A DNA stretch of 64,000 nt from CAVWNR01 sp963756525 (GTDB taxonomy: Bacteria > Actinomycetota > Actinomycetes > Mycobacteriales > Jatrophihabitantaceae). Made by a program: the position numbers and the translations under genes. The stretch covers positions 496,001-560,000 of the forward strand of contig CAVWNR010000003.1 of the NCBI GenBank assembly GCA_963756525.1, given 5' to 3'. Every line of letters begins with the position of its first letter. Position 1 is the first letter of the stretch. Of this stretch, positions 33,235 through 41,450 are shown one piece after another. The notes beneath the pieces are model-generated. The model had not been told where the DNA came from. It made no database searches and worked only from the letters and a program-made list of their open reading frames with translations.

Positions 33235-34569
33235 ATGACCGAAGCTATTCGTGCCCGGTTGTTGCATCGGACCGGGCGCGGGGTGGCCGACGCGGTGATC
33301 GCGACGATCCGCGCCGGGGAACTGCATGACAGTGACCGGCTGCCGCCGATCCGCGCAGTGGCCAGAGAGCTCGACGTGTCGCCGACGACCGTGAGTGCCG
33401 CGTGGTCGCTGCTTGCCCGTGCCGGAATGATCGTGACCGACGGGCGTCGAGGCACCCGGGTCGTCGCGGGGCGGTCCGGCCCGGTGCGCTACCGGACGGC
33501 GCTCGAGTCCCGGACGTCCTTCGACCTGGACCTGTCCACCGGCGTCCCGGATCCAGCTCTGCTGCCCAACATTCGCCCGGCGTTGCGCCGAGTGTCACCG
33601 TCCGTCGGGTCGGGAAGCTATCTCGATCGGCCGGTCCTGCCGCAGCTCGAGGAACTGCTACGCGGCAGCTGGCCGTCCGACGTCGATCGGCTGACCATGG
33701 TGGACGGCGCGATGGACGCACTACAGCAGATCGCGGCCGCGGCGTTGCGCTTCGGTGACATGGTGATCGTCGAGGATCCGACCTTTCCCCCGCTACTCGA
33801 CCTCCTCGACAGCGTCGGCGCCACGGTGCTCGGCGTTCCCGTCGACGACGAGGGGATCGGGCCGGACGCCCTCGCCGAGGCCCTCACCGGGAACGTCCGG
33901 GCCGTCTTCCTGCAACCACGTGGCCACAACCCAACCGGCGCCACGCTGACACCGCGCCGGGTCGACGAGCTGGCCGGCGTCCTCGCCGACTCCGCGGTCC
34001 TGATCGTCGAGGACGACGCCACCGGCGACATCGCCACCACCGCGCCGATCAGCCTGGCCTGCCGGCTACCCGACCGAGTCCTGCACGTGCGCAGCTTCTC
34101 CAAGTCTCACGGCCCCGATCTGCGCCTCGCCGCGCTCGGCGGGCCGGCCGAACTGGTCGACCCGATCGTCGAGCGGCGGCTGCTCGGCCAGGGCTGGACA
34201 TCACGCCTGCTCCAGGCGCTGCTGGTCGAACTGCTCAGCGACCCGGCCACCACGGCGCGCGTCGCGGCCGCTGCGGCCGAATACCGCCGCCGGCGCGAGC
34301 TGCTGATCTCCGGCCTGCGGGAGGAGCAGATCGCACTCTGCGCGCCGGACGGCATCAACATCTGGCTCCCCGTCGAAGACGAAGCCGCCGCCCTCGTTCG
34401 GCTGGCCGGCCGTGGCATCGGCGTCGCGGCCGGGCGCCCGTTCACGGTTCGGCGCAGCGAGCCCGGCCATGTGCGGATCACCGCCGGGCTCGTCGCCGGC
34501 GACCATCGGCACATCGCACGAGAGCTCGCCGAAGCCGCCACCGCCGGTGGCTGGCGCGGGCCCCGCTGA
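33235..34569 (+). CDS. MocR-type regulator (GntR DNA-binding plus class I aminotransferase domain)
   Basis: 444 residues. N-terminal GntR winged helix (HDSDRLPPIRAVARELDVSP, TTVSAAWSLLARAGMIVTDG), then a fold-type I aminotransferase-like domain keeping the PLP lysine in RSFSKSHGPDLRLA and the HNPTGATLT loop. MocR proteins such as GabR, PdxR and TauR use PLP adducts to sense amines. It is divergent from the aldehyde dehydrogenase/aminotransferase operon, so it is its likely activator/repressor. The ATG at 33235 is chosen by alignment to GntR; the open frame upstream is antisense to the dehydrogenase. Confidence 0.93.
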   Translation: MTEAIRARLLHRTGRGVADAVIATIRAGELHDSDRLPPIRAVARELDVSPTTVSAAWSLLARAGMIVTDGRRGTRVVAGRSGPVRYRTALESRTSFDLDLSTGVPDPALLPNIRPALRRVSPSVGSGSYLDRPVLPQLEELLRGSWPSDVDRLTMVDGAMDALQQIAAAALRFGDMVIVEDPTFPPLLDLLDSVGATVLGVPVDDEGIGPDALAEALTGNVRAVFLQPRGHNPTGATLTPRRVDELAGVLADSAVLIVEDDATGDIATTAPISLACRLPDRVLHVRSFSKSHGPDLRLAALGGPAELVDPIVERRLLGQGWTSRLLQALLVELLSDPATTARVAAAAAEYRRRRELLISGLREEQIALCAPDGINIWLPVEDEAAALVRLAGRGIGVAAGRPFTVRRSEPGHVRITAGLVAGDHRHIARELAEAATAGGWRGPR

Positions 34570-34611
34570 CGCGGCCGGCTAGCGCCTATCTGACGGATCT
34601 CCAGTCTGCTC

Positions 34612-34658
34612 TTGATGTTGGACTTTTAGCGGATATTCGACCACGAGTCCAACATCAA
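34612..34658. promoter_or_regulatory. 13-bp inverted repeat upstream of the proline racemase-family gene
   Basis: TTGATGTTGGACT (34612-34624) and AGTCCAACATCAA (34646-34658), perfect arms, 21-base loop. It follows the MocR stop, so it could be a terminator. The right arm also lies just before a -10-like CATAAT (34661-34666) that suits a leaderless GTG start at 34673, so an operator is equally possible. Confidence 0.65.
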
Positions 34659-34672
34659 GACATAATCGAGGG

Positions 34673-35731
34673 GTGAATCCGAGGCATCTCATCCCGACCG
34701 TCGACGTACACGCGGCGGGAGAACCGGGACGGGTTCTGATCGGGAGCCATCTGCACGTCAAGGGGCGCACGATGGCCGAGAAGCTCGAGTACGCCCACAC
34801 GAACCTCGAGTGGCTGCGCCGGCTGGTACTGCGCGAGCCGCGCGGGTACCCGGCGATGTGCGCCGTGCTCGTCACCCCGCCGTGCGACCCGCGCGCGGAC
34901 GTCGGAATCATCATCTTGGAGCAGGGCGGATTTCGCCCCATGTCCGGCAGCAACACCATGTGCGCGGTCACCGCGTTGCTCGAGACCGGCGCGCTCCCCG
35001 TCACCGACAGCCGGCGACGGCTGCTCATCGACACCGCGGTCGGCCTGGTCGAAGCAATGGCCACCGTTCAGCACGGCAAGGTTACTGAGGTCGCCGTCCG
35101 CAACGTGCCCGCGTTCGTCGAGGTGCTCGATTACCCGCTCAACGTTCCGCACCTCGGCACCGTGGCGGTCGATGTCGTATTCGGTGGTCAGTATTTCGTC
35201 CAGGCACGCGCGTCCGACGTCGGCGTCGAGCTCCGGCCCGCCGCCGCCAAGGCGATCACGCGCGCCGGCGCGCTGATCCGAGCCGCCGCTCGGGAGCAGA
35301 TCGAGGTCAAGCACCCGGACAACCCCAACATCAGCGACATCGAACTGGTCATGCTGCACGGGCCGGCCGGCACGTCAGATGCGGATGGGCGCAACGCCGT
35401 CGTCATCTGCAACGGAGTCGTCGACTTCGACGATCCGCAAACCTGGACCGGGAGTCTCGATCGGTCGCCGTGCGGCACCGGAACCTGCGCCCGGATGGCG
35501 GCCAAGCATGCCCGCGGCGAACTCTCGCTGAATTCAACCTTCGTGCACGAAAGCCTGATCGGCACCCGATTCACCGGACACCTGGAAGAAGTCATCCCCG
35601 ACCATCCGAGGGGCGCGGTTCGCCCTTGGATTGCCGGTAGCGCATGGATAACGGGAATCGGCCAGCTCGTTGTCGACGCCGCAGATCCGTTCCCCGAGGG
35701 ATATACGCTCGCAGATCTCTGGTCCCCGTAA
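34673..35731 (+). CDS. Proline racemase/hydroxyproline epimerase family enzyme (Ser/Cys type)
   Basis: 352 residues. The family uses two facing thiols as acid and base. The first position here is serine (Ser91 in FRPMSGSNTMC) and the second is cysteine (Cys267 in DRSPCGTGTCARMA). Known Ser/Cys members are 4-hydroxyproline 2-epimerases and 3-hydroxyproline epimerases, whereas trans-3-hydroxyproline dehydratases have Cys/Thr. So an epimerase is favoured, but the substrate is not certain, since the usual hydroxyproline oxidase genes are not adjacent. Confidence 0.9.
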   Translation: MNPRHLIPTVDVHAAGEPGRVLIGSHLHVKGRTMAEKLEYAHTNLEWLRRLVLREPRGYPAMCAVLVTPPCDPRADVGIIILEQGGFRPMSGSNTMCAVTALLETGALPVTDSRRRLLIDTAVGLVEAMATVQHGKVTEVAVRNVPAFVEVLDYPLNVPHLGTVAVDVVFGGQYFVQARASDVGVELRPAAAKAITRAGALIRAAAREQIEVKHPDNPNISDIELVMLHGPAGTSDADGRNAVVICNGVVDFDDPQTWTGSLDRSPCGTGTCARMAAKHARGELSLNSTFVHESLIGTRFTGHLEEVIPDHPRGAVRPWIAGSAWITGIGQLVVDAADPFPEGYTLADLWSP

Positions 35732-35850
35732 CGGCGCTGCGCCGCGTCCAGCAGCGTTCGGTCGACGGGCAGCGGGGTCGGATCCGCAGAAACGTTGCGG
35801 TGCCGCTCACCCGCAGGGGCGGTACGCGCTCCAGCGGCTGACACGGGTGG

Positions 35851-36723
35851 CTATGGCCGGGTTGGCTCGACCCGTCGCGGGCGGGGCGTGCGACGGGTAC
35901 CGGGCAGGCGCCGGTGCGCCGGGCCGGCCAGGCTGCGGGCCGGCCAGCGGGCCACCGCGTAGTGCAACATCTCCTGACCGGACAGTTCGCGGGTGGAGTT
36001 GCCGATGCGGGCGACGAATTGAGTACCGGCCTGCTTGGGCGCGCGGAGGAACACCGGGCGGCGAGCGGCCGGAACGCGTAGCAGGCAAATCTCGTGCCCG
36101 GCGATGCGGTGGAAGCCGATATCGACCTGTGCGGCGGCGGGGGCGCCGAGGGTGGTGCTGAGCAGGTCACGCAGCCAGAGCTGGTAACGGTCGGCGTCGG
36201 GCTGGCGCAGCAGCTGGTAGTCGTCGTCCAACCCGAGGACGGTGCCGTCGTCGGCGACCCCGATGAGCAGCGTTCCGCCGTGTGCGTTGAAGAAGCCGGC
36301 TACGGCGGTGGCGATGACCAGTTCCAGCCGCGGGTCGCGGGCCTGGGTGTGCCGGTTGTACCGGGCGGTGGACTTGAACTCGACGGTGCCGCTTTCGCCG
36401 CCGGCGATGAGCTGGGCCGGCCCCGGTGGTGCGGGCGCCCGGCGGCGGGCGATCCACTCGGCCGCGGCGAGCAACAGGATGGTGCCGGCGAGCCCGCCGA
36501 GGATCACCCGCAGCGGTATCTCCCGCGCCGGCTGCCCGAATCCGACTGCCGTCGCGGCGCCGGCGATGACGCCGCCGAGAATGCCGCAGAGCGTGCTGGC
36601 GGCGAGCCCGAGCCGCGGCGCGCCCGTCACGCGCGCGACGAGCAGCCGGGCGGCCAGCCCGGCGAGGAACCCGACCGCCACCACCGCGGCGGCGACCAGC
36701 AGCAGCTCGGCCGGCGCGCTCAC
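35851..36723 (-). CDS. Membrane-anchored AlbA_2/Schlafen-type putative DNA- or ATP-binding protein
   Basis: 290 residues. Two or three N-terminal hydrophobic segments within residues 5-95 anchor it. Then comes an AlbA_2 domain: GESGTVEFKSTARYN, a central helix with VAGFFNAHGGTLLIGVADDG, and the DDDYQLLRQPDADRYQLWLR stretch. This is the Schlafen AlbA_2 fold, found in regulators and in nuclease-like defence proteins. Its tail is basic. The combination of membrane anchor and AlbA_2 is uncommon. No partner gene is obvious. Confidence 0.85.
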   Translation of the reverse strand: MSAPAELLLVAAAVVAVGFLAGLAARLLVARVTGAPRLGLAASTLCGILGGVIAGAATAVGFGQPAREIPLRVILGGLAGTILLLAAAEWIARRRAPAPPGPAQLIAGGESGTVEFKSTARYNRHTQARDPRLELVIATAVAGFFNAHGGTLLIGVADDGTVLGLDDDYQLLRQPDADRYQLWLRDLLSTTLGAPAAAQVDIGFHRIAGHEICLLRVPAARRPVFLRAPKQAGTQFVARIGNSTRELSGQEMLHYAVARWPARSLAGPAHRRLPGTRRTPRPRRVEPTRP

Positions 36724-36871
36724 CGCTCCGCACCTATCGTCGGTCTCCGGTTCACACCGTCACGCAATGTCGCCACCCCGAGCTGATCCAACCACGCGTG
36801 CGGCGGCCGGCAAGCATGCAGCGACCGTCGACGGCGCGAGGCGACCATGGCCGGCCGGTAACCTCTCGACG

Positions 36872-37516
36872 ATGGATCGCTTCAACGGCCTGGATATTCC
36901 GGAGTCGCTGGCCGACGCGCTCGAACGCGCGACCCTCGCGCTGCTCGTCTATGACATACAGGTCGGCATTCTCTCCCAGATCTCCGAAGGTGATCGAGTG
37001 CTCGGCAACGTGCTGCGTCTGCTTGCCGCCGCGCGCCGCCAACGGGTTCGCACCGTCTTCCTGCGCCACTACTTCATGCCAACGGAGCTGGCCGGCGTCT
37101 ACCAACTCCGCCAGGCCAAGATCTGGCAGCACAAGGACCGGGCAGCCGACACGCGGCCCTTGATTGCGCATGGCTCAGCCGGCTTCGAGCTGGTCGACGG
37201 CCTGGATCCGCGACCCGGCGAGGCGATCATCGACAAGATCACCATGTCGGCGTTCGAGGGAACTGCGCTCGACATCGTGCTGCGCGACTGTGGCGTGCGT
37301 GCCTATCTGATCGCCGGGGTCGCCACCGAGGTGGGCATCGAACCGACCGTGCGGCACTCCACAGACCTCGGCTACCTCCCCGTCGTCGTACGCGACGCCT
37401 GCGGTGCCGGACACCCGTCCGCCGGCGAGCGCGCCCTGGCCAGCATCGAGTTCGCCGGCGACGCACTGATCGCCGACACCGACGACGTCTGCGCCGTCCT
37501 CGACGCCGCGACGTAA
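36872..37516 (+). CDS. Isochorismatase-like hydrolase lacking the catalytic cysteine
   Basis: 214 residues. Isochorismatase fold with LALLVYDIQVGIL (first catalytic Asp), IIDKITMSAFEGT (Lys) and IAGVATEVGIEPTVRHSTDL. The last motif normally has a cysteine where this protein has glycine (EVGIEPT). True isochorismatases (EntB/PhzD type) also lack that cysteine, while nicotinamidase-like amidohydrolases need it. So it is not a cysteine amidohydrolase of the usual sort. Substrate unknown. ATG 36872 fits the family start. Confidence 0.88.
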   Translation: MDRFNGLDIPESLADALERATLALLVYDIQVGILSQISEGDRVLGNVLRLLAAARRQRVRTVFLRHYFMPTELAGVYQLRQAKIWQHKDRAADTRPLIAHGSAGFELVDGLDPRPGEAIIDKITMSAFEGTALDIVLRDCGVRAYLIAGVATEVGIEPTVRHSTDLGYLPVVVRDACGAGHPSAGERALASIEFAGDALIADTDDVCAVLDAAT

Positions 37517-37579
37517 TGCGCCGCGTCGCTCCGAAAAAAGTGACATCATCGAGATATCAGCTTGGAGCGAGGAGGGTCT

Positions 37580-38473
37580 GTGAACGCGACGGCACAGCCG
37601 GTCGGACACTCTGGCACAGCTGTAGAGATCAACGAGCGGCGAACCTGGTCGATCAGCGGATGGTTCGGTGTGCTCGGCGTGGCGGTATGCGGGGTGTTGG
37701 TGTGGGTGCTGCTGGGCAGCGCAGTCCCCGGGGTTGCCGTGGTGCCACTGCTCGCTGCGGTGGTCCTGCTGGCATGCCTGGTCGTGGTGCCGCCCGGGCA
37801 AACCCGGGTGGTGCTCTTCTTCGGACGCTACGTGGGCACAGTTCGCTCGGCGGGATTCGCCCTCACCACGCCGCTGACCACGCGACGAACGGTCAGCATC
37901 CGGGTGCGCAACTTCGAGACCAACCGGCTCAAGGTCAACGATGCCGACGGCAACCCGGTCGAGATCGCGGCGATCGTGGTGTGGCAGGTGGCCGACACTG
38001 CCCGAGCGATGTTCGCGGTTGAGGACTACCGCGACTTCGTCCGGGTGCAATCCGAGTCGGCGCTGCGGCACGTCGCCAACACCCACCCCTACGACGACCC
38101 GGCCGGGCAGGGCACCTCGTTGCGCGGATCCACCGACGTGGTCGCCGACGAACTCGCCGGCGAGGTGGCGGAGCGAGTCGCCGTCGCGGGCGTGCAGATC
38201 GTCGAGGTGCGGATCAGCCATCTCGCGTACGCCTCGGAGATCGCCCAAGCCATGCTGCGCCGCCAGCAGGCCAACGCCGTCGTCGCGGCACGCTCGCGGA
38301 TCGTCGAAGGTGCCGTCGGCATGGTCGAAATGGCCCTCGACCGGCTCAGCGAACACGACATCGTCGAACTGGACGAGGAACGCAAGGCGGCCATGGTCAG
38401 CAACCTGATGGTGGTCCTCTGCGGCGACCAGCCACCCTCCCCCATCGTCAACACCGGTTCGCTCTACTCGTGA
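37580..38473 (+). CDS. SPFH (band 7/stomatin-like) membrane protein
   Basis: 297 residues from GTG 37580 (GAGGAGGGTCT upstream). Two N-terminal membrane helices (GWFGVLGVAVCGVLVWVLLG, then LLAAVVLLACLVVV) are followed by an SPFH domain: PPGQTRVVLFFGRYVGTV, NPVEIAAIVVWQVADTARAM and a helical end. SPFH proteins build membrane microdomain scaffolds. The stop overlaps the GTG of a ribbon-helix-helix protein gene (GTGA), so they are coupled. Confidence 0.92.
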   Translation: MNATAQPVGHSGTAVEINERRTWSISGWFGVLGVAVCGVLVWVLLGSAVPGVAVVPLLAAVVLLACLVVVPPGQTRVVLFFGRYVGTVRSAGFALTTPLTTRRTVSIRVRNFETNRLKVNDADGNPVEIAAIVVWQVADTARAMFAVEDYRDFVRVQSESALRHVANTHPYDDPAGQGTSLRGSTDVVADELAGEVAERVAVAGVQIVEVRISHLAYASEIAQAMLRRQQANAVVAARSRIVEGAVGMVEMALDRLSEHDIVELDEERKAAMVSNLMVVLCGDQPPSPIVNTGSLYS

Positions 38474-38667
38474 CGTATCCCCGCAAGCAGATCCTGCTGC
38501 GGATCGATCCAGCCGTGCACAACGCCCTGGCCCGATGGGCCTCCGACGAATTCCGCAGCCTCAACGCGCAGGTGGAGATGTTGCTGCGCCGCGCGCTCAC
38601 CGATGCAGGTCGGATGCCCAAGGCGGCCAAACCGATCCCGCGCCGAGGACGACCCCGATCCAGCTAG
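38470..38667 (+). CDS. Small ribbon-helix-helix (Arc/MetJ-like) protein
   Basis: 65 residues. RKQILLRIDPAVHNALARWA then SLNAQVEMLLRRAL is the beta-strand/two-helix pattern of Arc-type DNA-binding domains. Basic C-terminal tail (RRGRPRSS). Coupled to the SPFH gene by a GTGA overlap. I recall the same pairing in other actinomycetes, but its meaning is not known. It could regulate the SPFH operon. Confidence 0.85.
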   Translation: MTYPRKQILLRIDPAVHNALARWASDEFRSLNAQVEMLLRRALTDAGRMPKAAKPIPRRGRPRSS

Positions 38668-38672
38668 CGGCA

Positions 38673-38953
38673 GAATCGCTGCATGCAACCGCGCGACGGG
38701 GCTCGTCCTCGACGGCCGGACCGAGCGAGTCGACTGGGAGCAGGCCAAATCCGACCTGGCCGCCGACCATTTCGACAGCGGGCGGTCGGCTGCCGCCTTG
38801 CGGCGCTCCTTCGAGCAATCACATCACGTCATAGTCGCCTGGCTGGACGGCCGGATGGTCGGGTTGGTCCGGATGCTCTCCGACGGGTATACAACGCTTA
38901 CCTGCTCGACGTCTGGGACGCAGTCGTCGCTGCGCGGGCGCGGTATTGCATGA
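38673..38953 (+). pseudogene. Broken GNAT acetyltransferase
   Basis: The frame reads LVLDGRTERVDWEQAKSDLA, then HHVIVAWLDGRMVGLVRMLS, as in GNAT family acetyltransferases. After LSDG the family continuation YNAYLLDVW is found in the next frame, and then TQSSLRGRGIA (the acetyl-CoA P-loop) back in the first frame, followed at once by a stop. So there are two small indels and a lost C-terminal half. The natural start is also not in frame. Confidence 0.75.
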
Positions 38954-39126
38954 GTCCTGTCGAAGGTCGCTGGCTGGACAACCACGCCAACCGATAGCCG
39001 GGTAGCCGCGGCTCTGCCTACTGGCCGGAGTTTGGCGCGCCGCGCTGGCCGGGTACGCAGTGCGTGGCTGCGCTGTGTGTGCCCGAATCCGGCACGGTCT
39101 CGGGCAGCAGGTGAGAGGAGCCGATC

Positions 39127-40200
39127 ATGAGTGGTGCACGGTCGTGGCTGTCGATGATCGCGAGCACGACGCTGGTCGCCGGCGTGGCGATCGGCGTCGT
39201 GACGGCCGGGCGTTCCGGTCAGCACTCGGCGACTGCCGCGGGCCAGCCGGTCGCCCCGGCGGCCGCGAGCGCGGGGAACTCAGGGCTGCCGTCATGGGCG
39301 ATCGGCCCGTTCGTCCGCTACCCGGGCAATCCGATCCTTACCCCGCCGATCGTGCCCACCGCGGCGACCAGCTGGGAATGGCCGGAAGCGTTCAACCCGT
39401 CCGTGGTCGTGGTCAACGGCGTGTTCCACATGCTCTATCGCGGCGCCGCGTCCGGGAACTACTCCTCGATCGGTGCGGCGACGAGCACCGATGGGTACCA
39501 CTTCAGGCAATACCCGGGCAACCCGGTGATTCGCCGCACGCTCCCCTCGGAGACCCACGGCGTGGAAGACCCGCGGATGTACTACCTCGCCGGGCGCTAC
39601 TACGCCTTCTTCACCGGCTACGACGGCACCCACATCAATATCAACGAAGCGGTCTCCTCCGACGCGATCCACTGGCGCCAGCTCGGGCCGGTCATCCCCA
39701 ACACAAAGAACGCCGCGGTGATCGCGGACCCACAAGCCCGACCGGTGAAGATCGGCAGCAGGTACCTGATGTACTACGGGCAGACCGGCGGCACGTACCT
39801 GGCTGCCTCGTCCGACCTGACCCACTGGGCCACTGTCGCCACGGTCAACCCGCACTTCCCGGCCAGCTACAACCCGTTCGAGTTCTGCGTCGCGGTCACC
39901 GACTATCCCACCCGGCATAACGCCCGCCCGAGCAGCGACATCGTGCTGTTCGTCGCTGGAGAGCTGATGGGTCGGGGCCGCTGGTACTACGCCATCAGCG
40001 AGATCAGCTTCACGCGCCGCGACCTCACCGCGCCGGCCCACCAGCTCCATCAGCCGGTTCTCGCGCCGCAGGCGCCCTACGAGATCTACGGATTCACCCC
40101 GCACACCGTGTTCATGAACAGCATCTTGTTCTACCGCGGGCATTGGTGGATGTACTACGGCGCCGGCGACAGCGTCATCGCCCTGGCCACGAGCCGATAG
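39127..40200 (+). CDS. Secreted glycoside hydrolase family 130-like protein
   Basis: 357 residues. Signal segment MIASTTLVAGVAIGVVTA, then a five-bladed beta-propeller of the GH130/GH43-like kind: VRYPGNPILTPP, EAFNPSVVVVNGVFHMLYRG, HGVEDPRMYYLAGRYYAFFT (ED pair with likely catalytic Asp), and MYYGAGDSVIALA at the end. GH130 enzymes are beta-mannoside phosphorylases or hydrolases. Export suggests a hydrolase. A perfect hairpin follows. Confidence 0.85.
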   Translation: MSGARSWLSMIASTTLVAGVAIGVVTAGRSGQHSATAAGQPVAPAAASAGNSGLPSWAIGPFVRYPGNPILTPPIVPTAATSWEWPEAFNPSVVVVNGVFHMLYRGAASGNYSSIGAATSTDGYHFRQYPGNPVIRRTLPSETHGVEDPRMYYLAGRYYAFFTGYDGTHININEAVSSDAIHWRQLGPVIPNTKNAAVIADPQARPVKIGSRYLMYYGQTGGTYLAASSDLTHWATVATVNPHFPASYNPFEFCVAVTDYPTRHNARPSSDIVLFVAGELMGRGRWYYAISEISFTRRDLTAPAHQLHQPVLAPQAPYEIYGFTPHTVFMNSILFYRGHWWMYYGAGDSVIALATSR

Positions 40201-40215
40201 CCCGCCACCGGCGGC

Positions 40216-40264
40216 GATGATCTCAGGGTTGCGGTCGCTCAGCGGCGAAAACCCTGAGATCATC
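40216..40264. terminator. Perfect 15-bp hairpin after the GH130 gene
   Basis: GATGATCTCAGGGTT (40216-40230) and AACCCTGAGATCATC (40250-40264), 19-base loop. It begins 15 bp past the GH130 stop and ends 7 bp before the chaA GTG, so it could terminate one gene and also influence translation of the other. Confidence 0.75.
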
Positions 40265-40271
40265 TCCGATC

Positions 40272-41396
40272 GTGGAGCCAGCCTTGTCGTCAGCCGGTGC
40301 CGCGCGCCGCTCTGTGGCGCAGGTTGCCAACGTCGCCTTCCCGCTGCTCGCCCTGGTCACCGTGGCCGCGGTGTGGGGTCGGCACCTGCCGACCGCGGTC
40401 GAGGTGGTGGTAGCCATCCCGCTCGCCGGGGCGGTGCTGGCCGCCGTACACCATGCCGAGGTCGTGGCGCACCGGGTGGGTGAGCCGTTCGGGTCGCTGA
40501 TCCTGGCCGTGGCGGTGACCGTCATCGAGGTCGGGCTGATCGTCACGCTGATGATCTCCGGTGGCAAGGGCGTCGACACCCTGGCGCGAGACACCGTCTT
40601 CGCCGCGGTGATGATCACCTGTAACGGCATCTTCGGGTTGACGTTGTTGATCGGCGCGCTGCGGGAGCGGGTCGCGGTGTTCAACCCGGAAGGCACCGGC
40701 GCCGCACTGGGCACCGTGATCACGCTGACGGTGCTGAGCCTGGTGCTGCCGACCTTCACCACGAGCAGCCGGGGCCCGGAATTCTCCCCGGCGCAGCTGA
40801 CATTCGCGGCGATCGCCTCGATCACCTTGTACGGCCTGTTCGTCGTGGTGCAGAACGTGCGGCACCGCGACTACTTCCTGCCGCCGGTCCGCCCCGGTCG
40901 GGCCGATGCCGGGACGGGTGAGCACGCCACTGCGCCGACCGGCCGCTCGGCCCTGATCAGTCTCGCGCTGTTGGCCGCGGCGCTGCTCGGCGTGGTCGGG
41001 CTGGCCAAGGTCGAATCGCACCCGATCGAGTCGGCCGTCTCGGCGGCGGGCCTGCCACCGTCGTTCGTCGGGGTGATCATCGCGCTGCTCGTGCTGCTGC
41101 CCGAGACGCTCGCCGCGGCCCGCAACGCGGTCCGCGAGCGGGTGCAGATCGGCCTCAACCTCGCGCTCGGCTCGGGGATCGCGAGCGTCGGCCTCACCAT
41201 CCCGACCATCGCGATCGCCTCGATCTGGCTATCCGGGCCGCTGCTGCTCGGCCTCGGCGCGGTGCAGATCGTGCTGCTCACCCTCACCGCGGGCGTCGGC
41301 ATCCTCACCATCATGCCCGGACGCGCCACGCTGCTGCAGGCGGTCGTGCATCTGTGCGTATGCGCCGCGTTCCTCTTCCTCGCGGCCAAACCCTGA
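40272..41396 (+). CDS. chaA: Calcium/proton (or sodium/proton) antiporter ChaA
   Basis: 374 residues, about eleven membrane helices, GTG start. Two inverted Na_Ca_ex repeats are visible: HAEVVAHRVGEPFGSLILAV with VIEVGLIVTLM in the first half, and LPETLAAARNAVRERVQIG with LALGSGIASVGLTIP in the second. The acidic GEP(F/Y)GS and PE motifs are those of ChaA. Exchanges Ca2+, Na+ or K+ for protons. Confidence 0.92.
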   Translation: MEPALSSAGAARRSVAQVANVAFPLLALVTVAAVWGRHLPTAVEVVVAIPLAGAVLAAVHHAEVVAHRVGEPFGSLILAVAVTVIEVGLIVTLMISGGKGVDTLARDTVFAAVMITCNGIFGLTLLIGALRERVAVFNPEGTGAALGTVITLTVLSLVLPTFTTSSRGPEFSPAQLTFAAIASITLYGLFVVVQNVRHRDYFLPPVRPGRADAGTGEHATAPTGRSALISLALLAAALLGVVGLAKVESHPIESAVSAAGLPPSFVGVIIALLVLLPETLAAARNAVRERVQIGLNLALGSGIASVGLTIPTIAIASIWLSGPLLLGLGAVQIVLLTLTAGVGILTIMPGRATLLQAVVHLCVCAAFLFLAAKP

Positions 41397-41450
41397 CCGC
41401 TCATCCCCCACGGGTGATCTCACTCGGGCGTCGAGAGTCGAGCATGAGGC

